This document shows, one piece after another, positions 1 to 8,098 of a DNA stretch of 64,000 nucleotides. The DNA is from Planctomycetota bacterium. GTDB taxonomy: Bacteria > Planctomycetota > Phycisphaerae > Phycisphaerales > UBA1924. Both the position numbers and the translations under genes were made by a program. The stretch is from positions 1 to 64,000 of the forward strand of contig JAEYUO010000016.1 in the NCBI GenBank assembly GCA_023432465.1. Reading direction: 5' to 3'. Every line of letters starts with the position of its first letter. Positions within the stretch are counted from its first letter, which is position 1. The notes beneath the pieces are model-generated. The model saw nothing but the letters and a program-made list of their open reading frames with translations. It searched no databases and was not told the origin of the DNA.

Positions 1-788
1 CCCCCCACCATTCCAAACAGCGCCTCGCCGATCCGCACCATCGTCCCGTGATACGCGCGCGAACGGAACGCGCCGCACGAGTTCGAGGCGTGCACCTCAA
101 GCTCCGCAATCCCCCCAGCTACCACCGTTCCCCGCGGCCCGATGATCGCCGGGTTGTGCCCGCTCGCCGCCGCGGCCTTGAGCATCGGGCTCACACGATC
201 CACAAACCCGCGGAACATCGACCACTGCTCCGCCGTGTGCGACGGGTCATCCCCCGGCGCGGAGAAGTGCGTCATCAACCCCGCCAGCCGCACCCGCCCG
301 GAGGTCAGCACCCGCTCAACGATCTTCTCCGCATCCTCGGCGCGCTCCCCGCCGCGCGACAAACCCGTATCCAGTTGCACATGCACCGGCACGCTCACGC
401 CCACGCGCCCGGCAAGCTCGCTCACCGCAACCAGTTGGTCCAGATCGTGAATCACCAGGTGCAGCCGTCCGCCCGCCGCGGCCCGGTACAGCGGGTCGTT
501 GCGATCCACCCCCGCCACGGGCATGAGCACCAGGATCGGCGAGTCGTGCACCGATTCAAACAGCGCCCTCGCCTCATCCAGGTTGTACACCGCGAACATC
601 TTCGCCCCGGCGACCGCAAGCCGCTTGGCGATCCGCGCAGCACCCATCCCGTACGCGTCCTGCTTCAGAACCGCGCACACCCCCGCCCCGCCGATCGTCC
701 GATCCGGCCCAGGACCCACCACCCGCTGCACCCGGGCAAGGTTGCGTTCAATCGCTCCAAGGTCGATCTCTAGTCGGCTTGTGGACAC
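1..788 (-). CDS. alr: Alanine racemase, N-terminal part (cut by window edge)
   Basis: PLP-dependent racemase that makes D-alanine for peptidoglycan in the cytoplasm. The 262 visible residues cover most of the N-terminal TIM barrel. The PLP lysine lies in LKQDAYGMG (K42), and the downstream DTGLSRGG segment matches the phosphate/arginine region of the family. The C-terminal catalytic tyrosine domain lies beyond base 1. The start is a GTG at 788-786, preceded by the purine-rich GGGAGCAGG; it gives MSTSRLEIDL, and the LEIDLGAIERN opening is typical of Alr. The gene runs divergently from the helicase, and the 160 bp between them must hold both promoters. Nothing suggests that the gene is broken. 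Confidence 0.93.
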   Translation of the reverse strand, partial: MSTSRLEIDLGAIERNLARVQRVVGPGPDRTIGGAGVCAVLKQDAYGMGAARIAKRLAVAGAKMFAVYNLDEARALFESVHDSPILVLMPVAGVDRNDPLYRAAAGGRLHLVIHDLDQLVAVSELAGRVGVSVPVHVQLDTGLSRGGERAEDAEKIVERVLTSGRVRLAGLMTHFSAPGDDPSHTAEQWSMFRGFVDRVSPMLKAAAASGHNPAIIGPRGTVVAGGIAELEVHASNSCGAFRSRAYHGTMVRIGEALFGMVG

Positions 789-948
789 ACCTGCTCCCGC
801 GGCTCGCCCATGCCCCAAAGGCCGCGATTCCCGCTGTCCTTGTATCGACCCGTCGGATTCCCTACGATCACCAGCGGTCACACGTGCCGCGGCGGGCTTG
901 ATCCTACGCCGCAGGGCATTCCTCAAAAACGCGATCTTCCGCACACGC

Positions 949-2667
949 ATGATGTCAGACACAGACCAGCCGTCCGCTCCAGATCACCGTCCCGAAGGTT
1001 CCGGCTCGCCCGGCGATGGCCAGCCGCGCAAGCGACGACGCCGACGCCGAGGTGGTGGCGGCGGCCAGCCCGGCGGTGGTGGCGGTGGGGGGGGTGGGGG
1101 GGGCGGTCCCTCGCGCGAGAGCCAGCATCACGATGGCGGCGGCTCGGGCGCCGGGCTTGCCGCCGGAAATCGCCTCAGCCGCGTTCGTGCCGAAGCGCCC
1201 CCGCCCCCGCCCAAGGATGGCAAGGACGACATCTTCGACCGATCCAAGCAGTTTGCGGATCTGGGTTTACGCGAAGATGTCCTCCGCGGCATCACCGAGG
1301 CCGGCTACTTCTTCCCGACCTACATCCAGGCCCGCATCATCCCGCTGATCCTCAGCGGCCGCGATGTCCTCGGCCAGGCCAAGACCGGCACCGGCAAGAC
1401 CGCCGCCTTCGGCCTCCCCCTCCTCTCCCGGATCACCAAGGGCACGCCCTTCCAGGCGATCGTGCTGGTCCCCACGCGCGAGCTCGCGCTGCAGGTCGCG
1501 GCGGACCTCGCCGAACTCGGCAGATACTCAGACCTGTCGATCCTCCCCGTCTACGGCGGGCAGAACATCGCCACCCAGGCCAAGTACCTCTCCCGCGGCC
1601 CGGAGATCATCGTCGCCACCCCCGGCCGCATCATGGACATGGTCGAACGCGGCTATCTCCACTACGGCAATGTGAAGATGGCGGTCCTCGACGAAGTCGA
1701 TCGCATGCTCGACATCGGCTTCCGCGATGACATCCGCCGCATCCTCAAGATGTGCCCGGTCGAGCGGCAGACCGTCTTTGTCTCCGCGACCATCTCCCAC
1801 GAGATCGAATCCCTCGCCCGCGCCCACGCACGGGATGCCGAGAAGATCGTCGCGGCGGAAGGCTCCCTCACCGTCAAGCTCGTCAAGCAGTTCTACCTCG
1901 CGGTCCAGCCGTGGGACAAGCGGGCCCTGCTCGCGCACCTGCTCTCCCACGAGGAACCCGCCCTCACGGTGGTCTTCTGCCGCATGAAGCGGACCGTGGA
2001 TGAGCTGGTCGTCTACCTCGCCCGCAAGGGCGTCGTCGCCCACGCCATCCACGGCGACATGTACCAGGCCAAGCGCAACAAGGTCATCGACCAGCTCCGC
2101 TCCGGCGAGCTCTCCGTGCTCATCGCCTCGGACCTCGCGTCCCGCGGCCTCGATGTTGACGGCATCACCCACGTCATCAACTACGACCTCCCGGAAGATC
2201 CGGAGATCTACGTCCACCGCATCGGCCGCACGGCCCGCGCGGGCAAGGATGGCATCGCGTGGTCCCTCGTCACGCCCGAGCAGGGTCCGCTGCTGACCAC
2301 CATCGAGCTGTTCATCAACGCCGAGATCCCCAAGCTCGAATACCCGGACTTCACCCCCGGCCCCGTCCCCGCCGGAGTGCTCCAGAGCAAGGCGCTCGAT
2401 GAGAAGCGCCTGCAGGTCGCCAAGCAGTACAACCGCTTCGCGACCACCGGCCCCGCGGCGATCGGGCACATCTCCAGCCCAAGCCCCGCGGACGCAGACA
2501 CCACCCGATTCCCGGGAGGAGTCATCCCAAAGGGCATGCCAAACAAGCGCATGATGGGGCGTGTGAAAACTGCGCGTTCAATGAAAGCCGCGATTTCGCA
2601 GACCCTGATGCCCAAAGCCGATCAATCACCCCCCCAGTCGCCGCCGATGAGCACGGGCGAGTCGTGA
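949..2667 (+). CDS. DEAD-box-type ATP-dependent RNA helicase with Arg/Gly-rich N-terminus
   Basis: ATP-dependent RNA unwinding or RNP remodelling in the cytoplasm. The protein has 572 aa if it starts at ATG 949 (ATG 952 is equally possible: MMSDTDQ). Visible motifs are motif I AKTGTGKT (about 144-151), PTRELALQ, TPGR, motif II as DEVD instead of DEAD (about 248), SAT (about 279) and motif VI HRIGRTARAG (about 423). Before the core lies a basic and glycine tail (RKRRRRRR followed by long Gly runs), a common RNA-binding add-on. A roughly 120-residue C-terminal extension is not recognisable. The open frame continues upstream to 499, but that part overlaps alr and does not look like protein. A hairpin terminator follows at 2678-2712. 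Confidence 0.93.
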   Translation: MMSDTDQPSAPDHRPEGSGSPGDGQPRKRRRRRRGGGGGQPGGGGGGGGGGGGPSRESQHHDGGGSGAGLAAGNRLSRVRAEAPPPPPKDGKDDIFDRSKQFADLGLREDVLRGITEAGYFFPTYIQARIIPLILSGRDVLGQAKTGTGKTAAFGLPLLSRITKGTPFQAIVLVPTRELALQVAADLAELGRYSDLSILPVYGGQNIATQAKYLSRGPEIIVATPGRIMDMVERGYLHYGNVKMAVLDEVDRMLDIGFRDDIRRILKMCPVERQTVFVSATISHEIESLARAHARDAEKIVAAEGSLTVKLVKQFYLAVQPWDKRALLAHLLSHEEPALTVVFCRMKRTVDELVVYLARKGVVAHAIHGDMYQAKRNKVIDQLRSGELSVLIASDLASRGLDVDGITHVINYDLPEDPEIYVHRIGRTARAGKDGIAWSLVTPEQGPLLTTIELFINAEIPKLEYPDFTPGPVPAGVLQSKALDEKRLQVAKQYNRFATTGPAAIGHISSPSPADADTTRFPGGVIPKGMPNKRMMGRVKTARSMKAAISQTLMPKADQSPPQSPPMSTGES

Positions 2668-2677
2668 GTTTGGCCGA

Positions 2678-2712
2678 CCCTCGGACGAAACGGTCGTCCG
2701 GGCAGGGTTTTT
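2678..2712 (+). terminator. Rho-independent terminator of the helicase gene
   Basis: A stem CCCTCGGACGA...TCGTCCGGGCAGGG (arms CGGACGA at 2682-2688 and TCGTCCG at 2694-2700, with CCCT/AGGG extending outside) is followed by five T at 2708-2712. It sits 10 bp after the helicase stop codon. Confidence 0.75.
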
Positions 2713-2777
2713 GGTTGCAGTTCCCCAGCTTCTCGTTTAGATTGAAGATACCCAAATGCTCCGCGCGTTGCGGTGCG

Positions 2778-2849
2778 GGCCCCGTTCGGGGCCTGGCGTT
2801 CGTTCACGGAAGTTCGTCCGTGGTTTCGAGTAGTCGAAAGAAGAAGAGG
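2778..2849 (+). promoter_or_regulatory. Structured 5' leader with three consecutive hairpins and RBS
   Basis: Three perfect stem-loops stand one after another just before the first secreted-protein gene. They are GGCCCC-gttc-GGGGCC (2778-2793), CACGGA-agttcg-TCCGTG (2805-2822) and TTTCGA-gtag-TCGAAA (2824-2839). A strong ribosome-binding site (AAGAAGAGG, 2841-2849) follows, 7 bp ahead of the ATG. The loops are unlike a terminator because no T tract follows. They may stabilise the mRNA or regulate its translation; no known riboswitch was recognised. Confidence 0.55.
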
Positions 2850-2856
2850 TGTATGC

Positions 2857-5800
2857 ATGAGAACTCGTTCCTGTAATGTCGTGCGGGCCACGCTTGTGGC
2901 CTGCGGGACGGTGGGACTGTTGGCGTCGCTCGCGACCGCCCAGCAGACCCGCAAGCCGCTGGCCCCCGAAGTTCAGAAGAAGCTCGCCGAGCAGCAGAAG
3001 CCCTCCGAGAACGCCAACAAGGCACCTCAGGCTTCCGTGACCGGCGCGAACAAGGGCAACAAGTCGAACAACCAGGTCGCTCAGGCCGGCGGCGGCATGA
3101 CGATCGTCCGCGGCCCCAGCCTCGCTGCTGACGACTGCGCGCTTGCCCCGATTGTCAACGAAGGCTCGTTCGGCTTCGATCTTTTCGGCTTCACCGGTAC
3201 GGATATCACATCCTGCACCTTCAGCGACACCGCCGACGGCTGGTGGCAGTACACGGCCACTTCCGATGGAATCGCGACGGTCTCCACCTGCGGTGGCACG
3301 GGCGATACCAGCCTCTCCGCATTCTCCGGATGCGGCGGCTCGCAGATCGCCTGCAACGATGACGCCTGCGGTCTGCTCTCGACCATCAACTTCCCCGTGA
3401 CCAACGGCGGCACCTACTGGGTCCGCGTTGCCGGCTACAACAACACCACCCCCGCCGGCACCGCGACGATCTCCGTCTCCGGCGGCGGCGGCCCCGCCAA
3501 CGACAACTGCAATTCCGCAACCGTCGTCAACGAGGGCACCCACGCCTACGACCTCTTCGGCGCGACCAACGACTGGGCCGGCTCCTGCGGCGCATCCACG
3601 GCGGCCGAGGACGTCTGGTTCGAGTACCAGGCCACCCAGACCGGCAACGCCACCGTCACCACCTGCGGCCTCGCCGGGTCTGACACCGTTCTGGCGGTCC
3701 TCGCCGGGTGCGGCGGCCCCGAGATCGGCTGCAGCGACGATGCCTGCGGCGCGCAGTCCACGGTCAGCTTCCCCGTGACCTCCGGCAGCTCCTACTGGGT
3801 CCGCGTCGCCGACTTCAACGGCGGCACCCACGCGGGCAGCGTCGGCATCTCCGTTGCGCCCCCGGCGACCAACGAGGCGTGCGATGTCTCCAACCCCGTC
3901 CTGACCCTCGGCGTCCCCGCGTTCGGCGACAACTCCGGCGCGACGACCGACACCTTCCTCAGCGACATCTGCGGGCCGTTCATCGGCTCCGGTGGCGAGG
4001 CGGACCTCTTCTACCAGTTCACCGCTGGCGCCGATGAGACCTACCGCTTCAGCACCTGCGGCTCCACCCTCGACACCGTGATCGCGGTGTTCGGCGGCTG
4101 CCCCGCGGACGAGTTCATCAACTTCCTCGGCTGCAACGACGACTTCTGTGGCGTCCAGTCCTCGGTGGACATCCCCCTGACCACTGGCCAGACGGTCTAC
4201 GTCCGCGTCTCCAGCTACGCCGGCGGCCCCCAGGGCGCGTTCCAGGTCCAGGTCGAGGTGGCCCCGCCCCCGGCGACCAACGAGAACTGCGACATCGCGA
4301 ACCCCGAAGTCTTCCTCAATACCCCCGAGTTCGGTGACACCACCGGCACCGCGAGCGACGTCATCGTCGATGGTCCCTGTACCTTCGGCGGCGCTCCTTC
4401 CACCAACGACCTCTTCTACCGCTTCACCGCGCCCGCGGCCGGCTGCTACGACGTCTCCCTCTGTGGTTCGGGCTACGACACCAACCTCTCGATCTTCAGC
4501 GGCTGCCCCGCGGATCAGTTCATCAACCTCCTCGGCTGCAACGACGACTTCTGCGGTCTGCAGTCCCAGGTGAGCGGCCTCCAGCTCGCCGCCAACCAGG
4601 AGATCTACATCCGCGTTGCCGGTTGGAACGGCGCTGCGGGTTCCTTCACGCTGACCGTCACCGATTCCCCGGCCCCCACGCCCCCCCCGGTGTGCGTGGA
4701 CGGAACCGGCGCGACGTTCGTTGAGAACGAGGCCAACTGCGGCATCGCCGGCGGCGACAACGTCAACGGCGGCTGCAACTCCCCCAGCCTCGCGGTTCAG
4801 TCCGTGAACGTCGGCGACATCATCTTCGGCAGCGGTGCGTTCGACGGAGCGACCCGCGACACCGACTGGTACGAGTTCAGCGTCGGCGCTGACACCGAGG
4901 TGACCCTCAGCCTCACCGCTGAGTTCACCGCGGACATCTTCTTCATGAACACCAGCTGCCCGACCAGCCTCATCTCCGGCGTGGTCACGGTTCCGGCCTG
5001 TACGCCCGGCAGCGTCAGCTTCTGCTTCGCCCCGGGCACCTACCGCTTCTTCATCGGCGCCAACTTCGACGCGGGCAACGCCGCCTGCGCGGGTTGCGGC
5101 CTCACCGATGGCGCCGACTACGTCGCCACCCTCTCCGGCGTTCCCTGCGTCCCGCCCCCGCCCCCGGCCGATGAGTGCGACATGGCCGGCGTCGTGACCG
5201 CCCCCTCGACCACCAACGGCTCGACGGTCGGTCTGACGGGTTCGGACATCACGTCCTGCACCACGGGTGACGCCATCGATGGCTGGTACCAGCTCACCGC
5301 TCCCGTCACCGGCTCCTACACCATCAGCCTGTGCGGCAGCGTGTACGACACGGCTCTGTCGGTCTGGGGTGATTGCCCGCCCGTCACCGAGCTCGCCTGC
5401 AACGACGACTTCTGCGGCCTCCAGTCCCAGGTCACCCTCGACCTGACCAGCGGCGAGACCTACTACATCCGCGTCTCGGGCTACAACGGCGCGGCCGGCA
5501 CCTTCGTGCTGGACATCTCCGCTCCGCCGATCCCGACCGGCGCCTGCTGCGTCGGCAACGCCTGCACCGTTGAGACCGAGGCCGACTGCCTCGCCAACAG
5601 CGGCTCCTACCAGGGCGATGGCACCAACTGTGATGGCGGCATCACCGGCGGTACCGTCTCCTCCAGCAGCCCGTTCGCGGCGATCCCGGACTCGACCTTT
5701 GGCAGCCTCACCGACACCCTCACGGGCTCGGGCGGCACCATCTCGAATCTGCTGGTTTCTCTCGAGATCGCTCACACGTGGCAGGGCGACCTCCGCGTTG

Positions 5801-6345
5801 AGCTGACCCACGTGAACTCCGGCACGACCGTCACGCTGGTGGATCAGCCCGGCACCCCCGGCCCCGGCCAGGGCTTCGGCTTCTCCGAGAACAACTACGG
5901 CTCCTCGGGCAACCCCTTCATCCTCTTCGATGGCGCGGCCCAGACCTACGACACGCCGCAGATTGCCGCCCCCGGCATCCTCAACGTCTCGGGTACCTGG
6001 AAGCCCGACCTCGGACCTCTGTCCGCCTTCAACGGGCTCGACGCCAACAGCGATTGGACCCTCACCATCACCGACAACGCGGGTGGTGACACCGGTGCGC
6101 TCAACTCGTGGTCGATCAACGTCAATCCGACGATCGACAACCCGTGCAGCGGCCCGGCGTTCTGCGATGCGGACTGGTGCCAGGATGGCTCCAAGTCGGT
6201 CGCGGACATCTTCTGCTTCCTGGCCGACTGGTTCGCCCTCGATCCGGATGCCCGCACCTACGGTGGCGCGGCGACCCCGGTCCAGGCGATCTTCGCATGG
6301 CTCGCGGTGTGGTTCGCCACCCCGAACGGCCCCTGCGTCCCGTAA
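2857..6345 (+). CDS. Secreted PPC-like repeat protein with P-domain and C-terminal dockerin-like module
   Basis: The predicted exported protein has 1162 aa. The signal peptide is about 1-27 (MRTRSCNVVRATLV...ATAQ). A Lys/Gln-rich linker follows, then six roughly 120-160-residue PPC-like beta modules starting near 92, 213, 337, 473, 612 and 770. Most share a signature of CG...DT...GCP then CNDD-x-CG; module 5 is divergent. A small cysteine module (TGACC...C...C, about 893-930) precedes a P-type (proprotein-convertase P) domain at about 931-1090. The last 65 residues hold two dockerin-like halves, CDADWCQDG...DIFCFLADWF and VQAIFAWLAVWF. No catalytic domain is visible, so adhesion or surface assembly is inferred. 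The ATG at 2857 was chosen for its RBS and signal peptide; the open frame extends back to 2773. A strong terminator follows. Confidence 0.88.
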   Translation: MRTRSCNVVRATLVACGTVGLLASLATAQQTRKPLAPEVQKKLAEQQKPSENANKAPQASVTGANKGNKSNNQVAQAGGGMTIVRGPSLAADDCALAPIVNEGSFGFDLFGFTGTDITSCTFSDTADGWWQYTATSDGIATVSTCGGTGDTSLSAFSGCGGSQIACNDDACGLLSTINFPVTNGGTYWVRVAGYNNTTPAGTATISVSGGGGPANDNCNSATVVNEGTHAYDLFGATNDWAGSCGASTAAEDVWFEYQATQTGNATVTTCGLAGSDTVLAVLAGCGGPEIGCSDDACGAQSTVSFPVTSGSSYWVRVADFNGGTHAGSVGISVAPPATNEACDVSNPVLTLGVPAFGDNSGATTDTFLSDICGPFIGSGGEADLFYQFTAGADETYRFSTCGSTLDTVIAVFGGCPADEFINFLGCNDDFCGVQSSVDIPLTTGQTVYVRVSSYAGGPQGAFQVQVEVAPPPATNENCDIANPEVFLNTPEFGDTTGTASDVIVDGPCTFGGAPSTNDLFYRFTAPAAGCYDVSLCGSGYDTNLSIFSGCPADQFINLLGCNDDFCGLQSQVSGLQLAANQEIYIRVAGWNGAAGSFTLTVTDSPAPTPPPVCVDGTGATFVENEANCGIAGGDNVNGGCNSPSLAVQSVNVGDIIFGSGAFDGATRDTDWYEFSVGADTEVTLSLTAEFTADIFFMNTSCPTSLISGVVTVPACTPGSVSFCFAPGTYRFFIGANFDAGNAACAGCGLTDGADYVATLSGVPCVPPPPPADECDMAGVVTAPSTTNGSTVGLTGSDITSCTTGDAIDGWYQLTAPVTGSYTISLCGSVYDTALSVWGDCPPVTELACNDDFCGLQSQVTLDLTSGETYYIRVSGYNGAAGTFVLDISAPPIPTGACCVGNACTVETEADCLANSGSYQGDGTNCDGGITGGTVSSSSPFAAIPDSTFGSLTDTLTGSGGTISNLLVSLEIAHTWQGDLRVELTHVNSGTTVTLVDQPGTPGPGQGFGFSENNYGSSGNPFILFDGAAQTYDTPQIAAPGILNVSGTWKPDLGPLSAFNGLDANSDWTLTITDNAGGDTGALNSWSINVNPTIDNPCSGPAFCDADWCQDGSKSVADIFCFLADWFALDPDARTYGGAATPVQAIFAWLAVWFATPNGPCVP

Positions 6346-6389
6346 TGCCTGATCCCGGTCTCTGACCGGGACTGGCCTCTACAGATTCC

Positions 6390-6427
6390 AAAGAGCCCCC
6401 GTCTCCGGACGGGGGCTCTTTCTATTT
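6390..6427 (+). terminator. Strong rho-independent terminator
   Basis: Perfect 14-bp arms AAAGAGCCCCCGTC and GACGGGGGCTCTTT (6390-6421) with a four-base loop are followed by TCTATTTTT. This terminates the 2857-6345 gene. The A-rich 5' arm could make it partly bidirectional. Confidence 0.9.
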
Positions 6428-6837
6428 TTGGAACACCGCTTCCCCCCGCGCGCCCCAAAAAGAACACCGCCCAACCTGGTCCGTGACAGGTTGGGCGGCG
6501 CACGTGTACACACTGCACACGTGTCCCGATTGTTTCCGGCCGAGGCTCTGGGCCTCACAGGCCGGGTTCTCTGCAATCGGCGGCGTCTGAACATCTCGAC
6601 GCCAGCCGCAAGAAAGCTCGCCGGTCTTGTTTGCAAGCCCCGTGCCACTGGGCCCACCGGCCCGGATTCCCCATCCGCACGCTCTCGGACGCGCCGCCTC
6701 CCCGAATCGGCCAGGGCAGCGCGCCCCCCTCTGGCCACCGCGCTCCGGTTTGGCCAGTGGAATCCCCCATCCGCTCCGGGACAGGCTCTGTTCCTCCCGG
6801 CCCACCCGCCGTGGTCAGGTCGTTAGAATGACCGCGC
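6428..6837. other. Non-coding stretch with two inverted repeats
   Basis: No convincing gene was found in about 490 bp between the secreted-protein gene and lpxD. It contains a 12-bp-arm hairpin CCGCCCAACCTG / CAGGTTGGGCGG at 6467-6498 and, directly after it, an inverted repeat CACGTGT (6501-6507) / ACACGTG (6517-6523) with a 9-base spacer, which could be an operator. Open frames on both strands here have no start-site or composition support. The promoter of lpxD must lie at the right end. Confidence 0.5.
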
Positions 6838-7956
6838 ATGGCCACCAGCCCCAATCCACCCACGCCTCCAGTCTCCCCAGCCCCCGCCGCTCCGACGGGT
6901 GCGATCTCCATCACCAGCGCCGAACTCGCGGCCTTGCTCGGCGGCCAGCTCACCGGGTCTCCCTCCGTCCGCATCACCGGCGCCCGCGGCATCGAGGCCG
7001 CGGGGCCATCGGACCTCACCTTCATCCGCTCCGCACAGTTCGCCGCGGCGTGGCCCGCCTCGCGCGCCGGCGCGGCGCTGGTGACGCAGGGCGTATCGGT
7101 CCCGGGCCACGATCCCGCAACGCGGGCGCTCATCACCGTCCCCAGCGCGGACCTTGCCATGGCCGCGCTGCTCGAGCGTCTTGCGCCGCGGCCTGTCCGC
7201 CCCGCGCCGGGCATCCACCCGTCCGCGGTCGTGGACCCCGGCGCGAAGATCTCGCCGGAGGCGTGCATCGGCGCGCTCTGCTGCATCGGCCCCGGCGCCG
7301 TCATCGAGGCGGGCGCGATCGTCCACCCCCGGGTGACCATCGGTGCGGGGGCGAAGATCGGGGCGGGTGTGGAGCTCTTCCCGGGCGTGGTCATCTATGA
7401 CCGCTGCGAGATCGGGCCGCGGAGCATCCTGCACGCCAACACGGTCATCGGGGCCGACGGATTCGGCTTCGTCCCTGACCCTGCCACGGGCGGGGTCGCC
7501 AAGGTTGTGCACGCCGGGATTGTCCGGATCGGCGCGGGCGTCGAGATCGGCGCGAACTCCTGCGTCGATCGCGCCAAGTTTGATGCGACGGTGATCGGCG
7601 ACGGAACCAAGATCGACAACCTTGTGCAGATCGCCCACAACTGCATTGTCGGTCGCGGCTGCGTGATCTGCGGCGTTACGGGCATCGCCGGGTCGGTCAA
7701 GATCGGCGACGGCGTGACGATCGGCGGCTCCTGCGGCATCGGCGATGCGCTCAAGATCGGCGCCCGGGCGACCCTTGGCGGGAACAGCGGGCTCATGCAC
7801 GACCTGCCGGCGGGCGAAACCTGGCTGGGATATCCGGCCCAGCCCGCCCGCGCGCAGCTCCGCACGTGGTCGGCTGTGCGTGAACTCCCCGAACTTCTGC
7901 GTGCGATGAAAAAACTTCTGAGCAGTTCGGCCTCGCAAAGAGCTCCCAAGTCCTGA
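6838..7956 (+). CDS. lpxD: UDP-3-O-acylglucosamine N-acyltransferase
   Basis: Third step of lipid A synthesis: it transfers a hydroxyacyl chain from acyl-ACP to the 2-amino group of UDP-3-O-acyl-glucosamine. The 372-aa protein shows the LpxD N-terminal uridine-binding domain (about 20-120), with a long proline/alanine lead-in of about 22 residues. A left-handed beta helix of hexapeptide repeats follows, containing GADGFGF and IDNLVQIAHN, where H267 is the catalytic histidine. The family usually has about 340 residues; the excess is at the N-terminus. ATG 6838 has only a weak RBS. lpxC lies 6.4 kb downstream on the same strand but is not in the same operon. Confidence 0.95.
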   Translation: MATSPNPPTPPVSPAPAAPTGAISITSAELAALLGGQLTGSPSVRITGARGIEAAGPSDLTFIRSAQFAAAWPASRAGAALVTQGVSVPGHDPATRALITVPSADLAMAALLERLAPRPVRPAPGIHPSAVVDPGAKISPEACIGALCCIGPGAVIEAGAIVHPRVTIGAGAKIGAGVELFPGVVIYDRCEIGPRSILHANTVIGADGFGFVPDPATGGVAKVVHAGIVRIGAGVEIGANSCVDRAKFDATVIGDGTKIDNLVQIAHNCIVGRGCVICGVTGIAGSVKIGDGVTIGGSCGIGDALKIGARATLGGNSGLMHDLPAGETWLGYPAQPARAQLRTWSAVRELPELLRAMKKLLSSSASQRAPKS

Positions 7957-8098
7957 TCACTTCGGAACTTGGGGATCATCCACCAAAACCAGGCATTCAA
8001 GTTGTGCCGATTGCGGGGATTGTTGCTCCCGCCAAATCCCGGTAGCTTCGCGACATCGATCCGAGTTTGCCGCGCACCCCTGATTCGTGGAGCCGGTT

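Noticed and set aside
4131..5420. DNA repeats within the PPC-like modules as an independent repeat element
   Set aside because: The near-identical short stretches code the same CNDDFCG motif and are explained by domain duplication.
2737..5811. A 1024-aa open frame on the minus strand opposite the first secreted-protein gene
   Set aside because: It is rich in Gly/Ala/Val/Asp, as expected when a high-GC repetitive gene is read backwards. The plus strand has the signal peptide, RBS and clear domains.
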